64,000 nucleotides of DNA. Source: Bacteroidales bacterium UBA4179 (lineage in GTDB: Bacteria; Bacteroidota; Bacteroidia; Bacteroidales; Dysgonomonadaceae). The notes beneath the pieces were generated by a model, which saw only the letters and a list, made by a program, of their open reading frames with translations, had not been told where the DNA came from and did no database searches. Both the position numbers and the translations under genes were made by a program. The DNA lies in the NCBI GenBank assembly GCA_002381125.1, contig DFUT01000009.1, positions 1 through 64,000 of the forward strand, written 5' to 3'. Positions 15,754 to 23,444 of this stretch are shown one piece after another (the first letter of the stretch is position 1; each line of letters opens with the position of its first letter).

Positions 15754-16743
15754 ATGGATATAGTAGTAAGTGGCATTCGCTCAACGGGCAATTTGCATTT
15801 GGGAAACTATTTTGGTGCCTTGCGCAATTTCATCCGGATGCAGGACGAAAACACGTGTTTTTTCTTCATCGCCGATATTCATTCGCTCACGACGCATCCC
15901 GACCCGAAATCGCTGCATGCAAATGTAAAAAATGTATTGGTCGATTATTTGGCCGCAGGCATCGACCCCGAAAAGTCGATCATTTACCTACAAAGCGATA
16001 TCCCCGAAATAGCCGAGTTGTATCTCTATCTGAATATGCATGCCTATTTGGGAGAATTGGCGAAAACCACTTCTTTTAAAGAGAAGGCACGCAAACAACC
16101 CGATAATGTCAATGCCGGTTTATTGACATACCCTACATTGATGGCTGCCGATATTATTATCCATCATGCCGATAAAGTTCCGGTAGGAAAAGATCAGGAG
16201 CAACATCTGGAGATGACGCGTCGTTTTGCGCGCAGGTTCAACAATTTTTATGGCGTTGAATATTTCAAAGAACCGGTTGCCTATAATTTTGGACAAGAAT
16301 TGATCAAAATTCCCGGTTTGGATGGTAGCGGCAAAATGGGAAAATCGGAGGGAAATGCCATTTACCTTTCCGATGCGCCCGAGGTGATAGAAAAAAAAGT
16401 GAAACGGGCACTTACCGACTCGGGACCAAAAGAATTCAATTCTCCCAAGCCCGATTATATCGAAAATCTTTTTACCATAATGAGAGTGGTTTCGGAGCCT
16501 GAAGTGGTACACCATTACGAAGAGCTTTGGAACAAATGTGAGATTCGCTATAGCGATATGAAAAAACAACTTGCAGAAGATATCATCAAAGTGACTTCTC
16601 CTATCCGCGAACGCATTTTGGAAATAGAGAAAGATGATGCCTATTTGCACAAAGTAACTACGGAAGGTGCCGAAAAAGCACGGGAAAGTGCTTCGAAAAC
16701 GCTGAACGAAGTACGCGAAATTATGGGTTTCAAGCCTTTTTAA
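15754..16743 (+). CDS. trpS: Tryptophanyl-tRNA synthetase
   Basis: Charges tRNA-Trp. The 329-residue class I synthetase has the HIGH-type motif TGNLHLGNYFGA near the N-terminus and the KMSKS-type motif GKMGKSEGNAI near residue 195, with VPVGKDQEQHLEMTR between them. Length is the normal bacterial one. It appears monocistronic: a -7 box lies upstream and a strong terminator follows. No T-box or trp leader is visible. Confidence 0.97.
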   Translation: MDIVVSGIRSTGNLHLGNYFGALRNFIRMQDENTCFFFIADIHSLTTHPDPKSLHANVKNVLVDYLAAGIDPEKSIIYLQSDIPEIAELYLYLNMHAYLGELAKTTSFKEKARKQPDNVNAGLLTYPTLMAADIIIHHADKVPVGKDQEQHLEMTRRFARRFNNFYGVEYFKEPVAYNFGQELIKIPGLDGSGKMGKSEGNAIYLSDAPEVIEKKVKRALTDSGPKEFNSPKPDYIENLFTIMRVVSEPEVVHHYEELWNKCEIRYSDMKKQLAEDIIKVTSPIRERILEIEKDDAYLHKVTTEGAEKARESASKTLNEVREIMGFKPF

Positions 16744-16770
16744 ATATATAAACTTATTATTCTGCGAAAC

Positions 16771-16810
16771 GCAATCGGGAAGATGAATCTCATGTCCGAT
16801 TGCTTTTTTA
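16771..16810 (+). terminator. Terminator of trpS
   Basis: An 8-base perfect stem GCAATCGG/CCGATTGC (16771-16778, 16796-16803) is followed by six T. It lies 27 bases after the trpS stop. Confidence 0.9.
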
Positions 16811-16840
16811 TTGCATAAACAAATCGAAAAAATCATACAT

Positions 16841-17746
16841 ATGTTATCATTTAAAGAAGTGGAGCTTGATGATAAGCCACTTATCAAACCTTTTTTGGAA
16901 CAACAAAATTATCGGTCTTCCGATTTTTGTTTTACCAATCTCTGTTGTTGGGGAATAAAATATCAAACCCAATTTGCGATACACGACGATTGGTTGTTGA
17001 TTCGTTTTAAAGACGATGACAACCGCCTATCCTATCTTAAACCTCTTGGAAAAGGGAACCTGAAAGAAGCCATTGAGATAGTGATGGATGACGCTTCGCA
17101 ATTGGGCATTCCCTTCCGGTTGAGTTCGGTGACTCCACGCATGTTGAAAGAAATTGAGGCAGTGATGCCGGGAGTATTTCGCAAAGTACCCAATAGAAAA
17201 ATATTCGATTATATTTACACTTCGGATAAACTAATCCATTTGAAAGGCAAAAAGTTGCAGAGTAAACGAAATTATGTCAACCGTTTTAAAAAAAGGGACA
17301 ACTGGGAATATAAGTCGTTGACGGATAATCCCGATTTGGTGAACGAATGCAAGCAAATGTTGGAAAAATGGATGGAAGAGAAAGGCGAAGATTCCGATCC
17401 TTCGTTGAGATTCGATCATCATGCAACACGTATGATGCTCGACAATTTTGAATATTTGGAATTGCGTGGGGGAGCAGTTTACAGAGAGGGGCAGATGATT
17501 GCCTTCTCGGTGGGTTCAAAACTTACACAAGATACGCTCGACGTGCACGTGGAGAAAGCGATGAGTGACGATGTGTCGGGAGCATATGCCATTATCAATC
17601 AGCAATTCGTGAAACACGAGGCTGGCGATTTTACTTACATTAACAGGGAAGAAGATATGGGGCTTAAATCGTTGCGCAGAGCAAAGCTTTCTTATCGGCC
17701 CGATATTTTGTTGGAAAAATATACCTTGAGGTTGAAAGGAAAATAA
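16841..17746 (+). CDS. DUF2156 (phosphatidylglycerol lysyltransferase C-terminal domain) protein
   Basis: A 301-residue protein matching the GNAT-like catalytic domain found at the C-terminus of MprF-type aminoacyl-lipid synthases (DUF2156), as a stand-alone cytosolic protein. Features: KLQSKRNYVNRFKK in mid-protein, HVEKAMSDDVSGAYAIINQQ, and INREEDMGLKSLRRAKLSYR near the end. The ATG at 16841 (MLSFKEVELDD) is preferred to the upstream TTG at 16811, which falls within the end of the trpS terminator. The acceptor is unknown; a membrane flippase-like homologue of the other MprF half lies 2.9 kb downstream. It begins a run with the GNAT gene 30 bases later. Confidence 0.85.
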   Translation: MLSFKEVELDDKPLIKPFLEQQNYRSSDFCFTNLCCWGIKYQTQFAIHDDWLLIRFKDDDNRLSYLKPLGKGNLKEAIEIVMDDASQLGIPFRLSSVTPRMLKEIEAVMPGVFRKVPNRKIFDYIYTSDKLIHLKGKKLQSKRNYVNRFKKRDNWEYKSLTDNPDLVNECKQMLEKWMEEKGEDSDPSLRFDHHATRMMLDNFEYLELRGGAVYREGQMIAFSVGSKLTQDTLDVHVEKAMSDDVSGAYAIINQQFVKHEAGDFTYINREEDMGLKSLRRAKLSYRPDILLEKYTLRLKGK

Positions 17747-17776
17747 CGTAATCATTGCTCACTCATTGGACAACGA

Positions 17777-18652
17777 ATGATAAAATATGCCGATAATAGC
17801 CTAGCACCACAAGTACGCAACATGTGGAAAACCGTTTTTGACGACCCCGATGCGTACATGGATGTGTATTTTCGCGATAAATACCGCAACGAAAATACGT
17901 TGGTGTATATCGAAAACGACAAAGCCGTGGCGTCGTTGCAAATGTTGCCCTATACGTTTACCTTTTGCGGAAAAGAAATTCCCGCAGCGTATCTTTCGGG
18001 AGCTTGCACGCTGCCCCAATACCGTGGCAAAGGATACATGTCTGCCCTTTTGAAACGGTCTTTTCGTGAAATGAAAAAAAGAAGTATCCCTCTTGCCTTA
18101 TTGGTGCCTCAAGAGTCGGCATTGTTGAAATTTTATGCCCCATTCGGTTTTGCTCAGGCATTCGATGCCGGTACGGAGGAGTTGCCTTCGTTGAAGGAGT
18201 TGCTCGCACGTCACCCCCACGATTTATATGGAGCTTATTGCGAGTTCGACGGGTGGTTCAGACAAAAGGATATGACGGTGCAGAAATCGTTTGACGATTT
18301 TTGTTCGATCGTCGAAGAGGCCGCTCTTTTCGATTTCCCGCCGAAACAAAACCTTATGGGAATGGCGCGGATAATAGATGCGGAAACCTTGTTGGCCATT
18401 TTTGCACAACGGTATCGCGATAGGATTTTCTCGCTTTCGGTTATCGATTCCGTGTTGCCGGAAAATGAGGATACCTTTGTTGTTCAAGGAGGAGAGTGCA
18501 AAAGACAACGCACCGCATGCGAACCCCATTTTCATGTCGGGATCGACGAGTTGGTTCAGCTTTTATTGGGTTATCGTACTGCGCAGAAAGACGAACCTTT
18601 GCGAACGTTATTCCCCGAAAAGAAACCCCAAATGAATTTTATGCTGGAATGA
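17777..18652 (+). CDS. GNAT family N-acetyltransferase (Eis-like)
   Basis: The 291-residue protein has an N-terminal GNAT fold with the acetyl-CoA loop GACTLPQYRGKGYMSALLK and the following LKFYAPFGF segment. The long C-terminal part resembles the second lobe of Eis/DUF4527-type acyltransferases rather than a single-domain GNAT. The acceptor substrate cannot be inferred. It starts 30 bases after the DUF2156 gene, so the two acyltransferases may be co-expressed, and is convergent with corA (6-base gap). Confidence 0.82.
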   Translation: MIKYADNSLAPQVRNMWKTVFDDPDAYMDVYFRDKYRNENTLVYIENDKAVASLQMLPYTFTFCGKEIPAAYLSGACTLPQYRGKGYMSALLKRSFREMKKRSIPLALLVPQESALLKFYAPFGFAQAFDAGTEELPSLKELLARHPHDLYGAYCEFDGWFRQKDMTVQKSFDDFCSIVEEAALFDFPPKQNLMGMARIIDAETLLAIFAQRYRDRIFSLSVIDSVLPENEDTFVVQGGECKRQRTACEPHFHVGIDELVQLLLGYRTAQKDEPLRTLFPEKKPQMNFMLE

Positions 18653-18658
18653 ATCGGC

Positions 18659-19603
18659 TCACAACCATTTTTTCTTTTTGAAGAAAAGGAGAATGAAAAC
18701 GGCCGATAAAACCATGATGACGAGAGAGAAAGGGTATCCCCATTTTTTGTCGAGTTCGGGCATGTGACGAAAATTCATGCCGTAAATGGAGGCAATGAGT
18801 GTGGGGGGCATGAAAACAACGGAAACAATGGTAAATATTTTGATGATTTTGTTCTGCTCCACATTTACGTAGCCCAAAAAAGTATCTTGCAGGTAGTCCA
18901 AACGGTCGAAACTGAAGTTTATGTGTTCGATGAGCGAATTGATATCTTGGATAATCATATTCAGTTTGGGTTGAAGTTCGGCACGCATGAATTCGCTGCG
19001 AAGCATGCTCGAAGCCGTTCGCTGCTTGTCGATGATGTTTTCGCGCAACATCATGGTTTTTTCCTGAAGATTTTTGATTTCGGACAATAGATCCTCGTCG
19101 GCTTCCTGTAAGCTGATGTTGTTGCTGAGGAGGGTGATCTTTTGGGTCATATCTTCGATCATGTCCGCGTCGAATTCGACCCGTGTTTCAAAAAGGGCGA
19201 CCAACACATCGGCCCCCGTGGTGTAGTTCTTGGGATTGGCAGATATTTTTTTTATGGTTTCGTGAAACGAAATGAGTTCTTGACTGTGAACCGTTACCAA
19301 TATATTGTTTTTGAGAATGAAAGAAACGGGATCGCTCTCGAAATTCGACAACAGGAAGTTGGAGTTTACTACCAGCGTGTCGTTGGTTTCGATATAGCGC
19401 GACGACATCTCGATCTCTACTATTTCTTCTTCTTCCTGAATATATATTTTGAGAAAGTCTTCGAGCTCGTTTTCTATTTCTTCATCCACATCGATAAGAT
19501 CGATCCACAAAAAATTCTCAATAGGCGTTGATTTTAGAAAATCGAGACTACGGCTCAATCTGATAACGCCATCTTTATGATAAAAAAGTTTGATTTCCGC
19601 CAT
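18659..19603 (-). CDS. corA: CorA family magnesium/cobalt transporter
   Basis: A pentameric inner-membrane channel for Mg2+ (also Co2+). The 314-residue protein has an acidic cytosolic N-terminal domain (long Glu-rich stretch at 42-66), a long helix region and two C-terminal membrane helices. The signature YGMNF lies between the first (about 257-277) and second (about 287-309) helix, and the C-terminus is the basic tail KKKKWL. Length matches the family. It lies 12 bases downstream of rsmA on the same strand. Confidence 0.94.
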   Translation of the reverse strand: MAEIKLFYHKDGVIRLSRSLDFLKSTPIENFLWIDLIDVDEEIENELEDFLKIYIQEEEEIVEIEMSSRYIETNDTLVVNSNFLLSNFESDPVSFILKNNILVTVHSQELISFHETIKKISANPKNYTTGADVLVALFETRVEFDADMIEDMTQKITLLSNNISLQEADEDLLSEIKNLQEKTMMLRENIIDKQRTASSMLRSEFMRAELQPKLNMIIQDINSLIEHINFSFDRLDYLQDTFLGYVNVEQNKIIKIFTIVSVVFMPPTLIASIYGMNFRHMPELDKKWGYPFSLVIMVLSAVFILLFFKKKKWL

Positions 19604-19615
19604 TTCAATTGGGTT

Positions 19616-20440
19616 TTAATCGGTAAATGAATCCGTCCTTGTATCTCTCGAAGAAAAGTCTTTTGTTATCGGCTCAAGTAAGTTGGCAAGTGTTTCGAAT
19701 TGTGCAATGGACAGTTGCTCAGGACGTTGATTGAGCAAAGGATGGTCGGGTAGCCGACTTTCTTCGGACAGCAGTGGTTTGAGGGAGTTGCGCAGCATTT
19801 TGCGCCGCTGATTGAATCCTGTCTTCACCACTGCTTTGAATAGTTTTTCGTTGCAGTCGAGCTTCTCGCGCTTGTTGCGTGTGAGCCGTACAACTGCCGA
19901 TTTGACTTTTGGCGGAGGGATGAACGCATGTTCGCTTACCGTGAAAAGGTACTCGATATCGTACCAGGTCTGCAACAAAACACTAAGTATGCCGTAAGTT
20001 TTGTTGCCCGGTGAAGCAATCATGCGTTCGGCGACCTCTTTTTGTATCATTCCCGCACAACAAGGAACGATATCTTTATTGGCCAGTACTTTGAAAAAAA
20101 TTTGTGACGAAATATTGTAAGGGTAATTGCCGATGAGGCAAAATGGATTGTTGTGATAGAGTTTGCCAAGATCCAATTTCAAAAAATCGGTTTCGATGAT
20201 CTTGTCTTCCAATTCGGGATAGTGTTGCCGTAAATATGCAACAGATCGGCGATCGATTTCCACAACGGTCAAATCGCGTTGTTTTTCGATAAGGTGACGC
20301 GTAAGCATGCCGGTTCCCGGACCTACTTCCAACACGGGAAGCAGAGGAAATTCGTCGAGCGTATCGGCTATGTGTTTTGCAATTTCCGTGTCTTTCAGAA
20401 AATGCTGCCCGAGATTCTTTTTTGGCTTTACCGGCAACAT
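19616..20440 (-). CDS. rsmA: 16S rRNA dimethyladenosine transferase
   Basis: RsmA (KsgA) dimethylates two adjacent adenosines in helix 45 of 16S rRNA during late 30S assembly. The 274-residue protein has NLGQHFLKD near the N-terminus, the SAM motif VLEVGPGTGMLTRHL and the catalytic NYPYNISSQIFFK. All family motifs are intact. It starts the rsmA-corA pair. A -7 box (TACCTTTG, minus) lies 36 bases upstream, paired back to back with a plus-strand box. Confidence 0.96.
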   Translation of the reverse strand: MLPVKPKKNLGQHFLKDTEIAKHIADTLDEFPLLPVLEVGPGTGMLTRHLIEKQRDLTVVEIDRRSVAYLRQHYPELEDKIIETDFLKLDLGKLYHNNPFCLIGNYPYNISSQIFFKVLANKDIVPCCAGMIQKEVAERMIASPGNKTYGILSVLLQTWYDIEYLFTVSEHAFIPPPKVKSAVVRLTRNKREKLDCNEKLFKAVVKTGFNQRRKMLRNSLKPLLSEESRLPDHPLLNQRPEQLSIAQFETLANLLEPITKDFSSRDTRTDSFTD

Positions 20441-20461
20441 ATGTTATTTAATTAAAATACC

Positions 20462-20483
20462 TATCTTTGCTGGCGCAAAGGTA
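20462..20483. promoter_or_regulatory. Back-to-back -7 elements upstream of rsmA
   Basis: TATCTTTG on the plus strand (20462-20469) and TACCTTTG on the minus strand (20476-20483) are separated by 6 bases. Together they form the palindrome CTTTGC-N4-GCAAAG. The minus box is well placed for rsmA; the plus box points at the flippase-like gene, whose ATG is 168 bases away. Neither has a clear TTTG at the ideal distance. Confidence 0.5.
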
Positions 20484-20637
20484 AGGAATTAATTAAAAAA
20501 ATAGGCACAAAACTCGTGTTTAAAAAACAAGAGTAGTGCGTGTTGCAATTCCAAAATTGTTACGATTGTATGGGCAATAGTGTTTTATCGATGTTTTATC
20601 GGTGGAGGGGGAAGACCGAAGTCAAATTGAAAACGAC

Positions 20638-21654
20638 ATGAATTCGAAATCCCTAAAAGAAATAGTAAAAACGGTTTTTTCGCTTGGTGTGGGAATTCTT
20701 ATCGTTTGGCTGCTGTATCGGAATACCGATTTGAACACCCTTTGGGAGATTGTGAAAAATGCCAATCTCGAATTTATTCTCATTTCACTTATATTCGGAC
20801 TCATCGGCAACATTATTCGCGGATTGCGATGGGAGTTGTTTATCAATTCGTTGGGATATCGCCCCAAACGGCCAAGTGTCATTTATGCCACGCTCGGCAA
20901 TTTTGCCGTAAATTTTTTGCTGCCACGTGCGGGCGACGTGTGGCGATGCGCTGCCCTCACCCGCTATGAAGGTGTTCCTTTTGCAAAAGCATTCGAAACC
21001 TATCTGGTGGATAAGGTGTTCGATTTGCTTGCCTCTGTTTTACTCGTTGTTTTGAGCATGATTCTGTATCTCGACTTTTTTATTTCTTATTTTCGGGATA
21101 ACCCCGATTATGGCGAGAGTATTGTAAATTTGTTTGGTTCGGTTTGGTTTTATGTTGTGCTGATAGGGTTGGTCCTTATCTTTTTTATCGTGTTCACGGT
21201 ATTTGGGAACACCCGCCCTGTAACGAAAGTGCGCAATTTTTTTAAAAGTGTGGTACACGATTTAAAAATGGTGGCTCATATGAAAGAGAAAAAGCGTATT
21301 ATTTTCTATACGATACTCGTGTGGTTTTCTTTTTATTTGTATTTTTATACATGCTTTTACGCTTTTGATTTTACAAAAGGGCTGGGACCCCTTGCGGGGC
21401 TGATTGTTTTCACCATGAGCAATGTGGGTGTTGCGGTGCCTGTACAGGGCGGAGTAGGTGCGTGGCATTTTATGGTAATTTCTTCGTTGGTTATTTTGGG
21501 AGTCGGCTACGAAGAAGCAGGGGCTTTTGCAGGGGCCGTGTTTACGATTCAATCCATATGGATTATTTTATGCGGAGTATTCGGCATCGTGGCATTGCCT
21601 TATGTGAAAAGAACGCCGCAACCCGAAGCAGTGGAAGTGAAATCGAAAGAGTAG
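20638..21654 (+). CDS. Lysylphosphatidylglycerol synthase transmembrane (flippase-like, UPF0104) protein
   Basis: A 338-residue inner-membrane protein with about eight hydrophobic helices, matching the MprF N-terminal membrane domain, which flips lipids. Motifs: LRGLRWELFINSLGY-type loop after the second helix (here NIIRGLRWELF), LPRAGDVWRCAALTRYEGV, and VPVQGGVGAWHFMVISSL. The soluble transferase half is not fused but a DUF2156 protein lies 2.9 kb upstream. The ATG at 20638 (MNSKSLKEIVK) is preferred to a GTG at 20602 whose extension is hydrophilic and unlike family starts. Substrate unknown. It is followed by pepD after 42 bases. Confidence 0.85.
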   Translation: MNSKSLKEIVKTVFSLGVGILIVWLLYRNTDLNTLWEIVKNANLEFILISLIFGLIGNIIRGLRWELFINSLGYRPKRPSVIYATLGNFAVNFLLPRAGDVWRCAALTRYEGVPFAKAFETYLVDKVFDLLASVLLVVLSMILYLDFFISYFRDNPDYGESIVNLFGSVWFYVVLIGLVLIFFIVFTVFGNTRPVTKVRNFFKSVVHDLKMVAHMKEKKRIIFYTILVWFSFYLYFYTCFYAFDFTKGLGPLAGLIVFTMSNVGVAVPVQGGVGAWHFMVISSLVILGVGYEEAGAFAGAVFTIQSIWIILCGVFGIVALPYVKRTPQPEAVEVKSKE

Positions 21655-21696
21655 CGTAGAACAATAAAAGAATAAAGAGAAAATACTGAAAATATA

Positions 21697-23166
21697 ATGA
21701 TTATGGCAACAAAAGAAATCGTGGATCTGAAACCGCAAAACGTATGGCGTAATTTTTACAGACTGACGCGAATCCCGCGTCCTACCGGACACATGAAAGA
21801 GATAACCAAATTTATGATGGAGTTCGGCAAATCGCTCGATTTGGAAACCCTTCAAGATCGTGCGGGGAATGTGCTCATTCGTAAACCGGCTTCAAAAGGA
21901 TATGAGGGAAAACAAACCGTAATTTTGCAGGCGCATTTGGATATGGTTCCTCAGCAAAACTCGGATATCCGGCATGATTTTACGAAAGACCCCATCGATG
22001 CTTATATAGATGGAGACAGGGTAAAGGCCCGGTTCACAACATTGGGCGCAGACAACGGCATCGGCGTGGCCATGATTATGGCTGTTCTCGAAGACAAATC
22101 GTTGCAGCATCCGCCTATTGAAGCTCTTTTTACGGTTGATGAAGAAGGGGGTATGAACGGGGCTTTCGCTCTGGAAAAAGGGTTGTTTTCCGGAACGCTT
22201 ATGCTTAATCTCGATTCCGAACAAGAAGGCGAATTATGCGTGGGCTGTGCCGGAGGAGCCGATGTGAATGCAACGATTCAATATAAAGACGATACGGAAA
22301 TAGAAAAAGGCGATGTGGCTTTTAAGATCGACATCAAAGGGTTAAAAGGCGGACATTCGGGGGCTCAAATTCATTTGGGAAGGGCCAACGCCATTAAATT
22401 GGTGAATCGCTTTCTTAAGGATGCCGTACGAAACTACGAGGCCCGTTTGTCGCGCATACAAGGAGGTTCGTTGCGCAATGCCATTCCGCGTGAAGCATCT
22501 GCCGTAATCGCTGTCCCCGAACAATTATCGGAAGATTTGATCGATTTGGTGAAAGAATACGAAGATCTTTTTAATGAAGAATATCGGGGAATCGAAGAGG
22601 GGATTATCTTCGAGGCAGAAAAAGTGAAATTGCCAAAAAGTCTTATGCCTGTTGAAATTCAAGATGATATCATCAATGCAATAGAGGGTTGTCCGAATGG
22701 GGTGATGAGTATGTTGCCCGATTTTCCCGGTGTAGTGGAAAGCTCTGTCAATTTGGCAGTGGTGACATCTTCCAAAGGCAAAATTGAAGTAAAATTAATG
22801 GTGCGCAGCTCTTCGGAAAGCCGAAAAGAATGGGTTTGTTCGTCGGTCGAAAGTGTGTTTTTGCTGGCCGGTGCCAAAGTGGAGATCGAAAGCGATTATC
22901 CCGGATGGCAACCGAATATCGATTCCGAATTGTTGCATACAATGGGAAAAGTGTATTTCGAAAAATACGGAAAACGGCCTGTCGTATCTGTTATTCATGC
23001 CGGTTTGGAATGTGGAATCATTCAATCGAATATCGGGCGTAAAATGGATATCGTTTCCTTTGGACCCACCATAACCGGAGCGCATTCTCCCGATGAATCG
23101 GTAGAAATAGAGTCGGTAGAAAACACGTATGATTATCTGATTTCCGTTTTGGAACAGATCGGTTGA
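21697..23166 (+). CDS. pepD: Aminoacyl-histidine dipeptidase (M20 family)
   Basis: A cytosolic metallopeptidase that splits Xaa-His and other dipeptides. The 489-residue protein has the M20 metal ligands and catalytic residues: QAHLDMVPQ (His, Asp), LGADNGIGVAM (bridging Asp), DEEGGMNGA (catalytic Glu pair), LNLDSE and the late HSPDESVEI. The lid/dimerisation domain lies between (GLKGGHSGAQIH). Length fits PepD (about 485). Met codons at 21697 and 21703 are both possible starts. Confidence 0.95.
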   Translation: MIMATKEIVDLKPQNVWRNFYRLTRIPRPTGHMKEITKFMMEFGKSLDLETLQDRAGNVLIRKPASKGYEGKQTVILQAHLDMVPQQNSDIRHDFTKDPIDAYIDGDRVKARFTTLGADNGIGVAMIMAVLEDKSLQHPPIEALFTVDEEGGMNGAFALEKGLFSGTLMLNLDSEQEGELCVGCAGGADVNATIQYKDDTEIEKGDVAFKIDIKGLKGGHSGAQIHLGRANAIKLVNRFLKDAVRNYEARLSRIQGGSLRNAIPREASAVIAVPEQLSEDLIDLVKEYEDLFNEEYRGIEEGIIFEAEKVKLPKSLMPVEIQDDIINAIEGCPNGVMSMLPDFPGVVESSVNLAVVTSSKGKIEVKLMVRSSSESRKEWVCSSVESVFLLAGAKVEIESDYPGWQPNIDSELLHTMGKVYFEKYGKRPVVSVIHAGLECGIIQSNIGRKMDIVSFGPTITGAHSPDESVEIESVENTYDYLISVLEQIG

Positions 23167-23210
23167 TGTAAAGTTCATTTTAAAGGCGAAGGTAAAATAA
23201 TTCGGTTGTC

Positions 23211-23417
23211 GTGAAAAAGAAAATAAAATCATATGTGCTGGTGCCTGTTTTGCTGATTGTATACACGGTTGTGATGGCAATTGTTAGCTTGCCCCGCTAT
23301 CGGCGTAGCGGCAATTGGCGTGAATATGTGCTGATTGTTTCGGTGTCGCTTATTGTTTCTGTTGTGCTTTACTTTGTCCTGAAAAGGAAACAAAAGATTC
23401 GGGATAAATTCAAGTAA
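23211..23417 (+). CDS. Small two-helix membrane protein, unknown
   Basis: A 68-residue protein starting at GTG with a basic N-terminus (KKKIKS), two hydrophobic helices (about 8-27 and 39-57) and a basic C-terminus (KRKQKIRDKFK). I do not recognise a family. The gene sits 44 bases after pepD and 27 before the subtilase, all on the plus strand, which supports a real cistron. Topology by positive-inside would place both termini in the cytoplasm. Confidence 0.6.
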   Translation: MKKKIKSYVLVPVLLIVYTVVMAIVSLPRYRRSGNWREYVLIVSVSLIVSVVLYFVLKRKQKIRDKFK

Positions 23418-23444
23418 CCTGCCTTTCGAAATTGGAGATCCATC

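Noticed and set aside
20602..20637. GTG start for the flippase-like protein
   Set aside because: The 12 added residues are acidic and precede the basic segment expected before the first membrane helix; ATG 20638 fits better.
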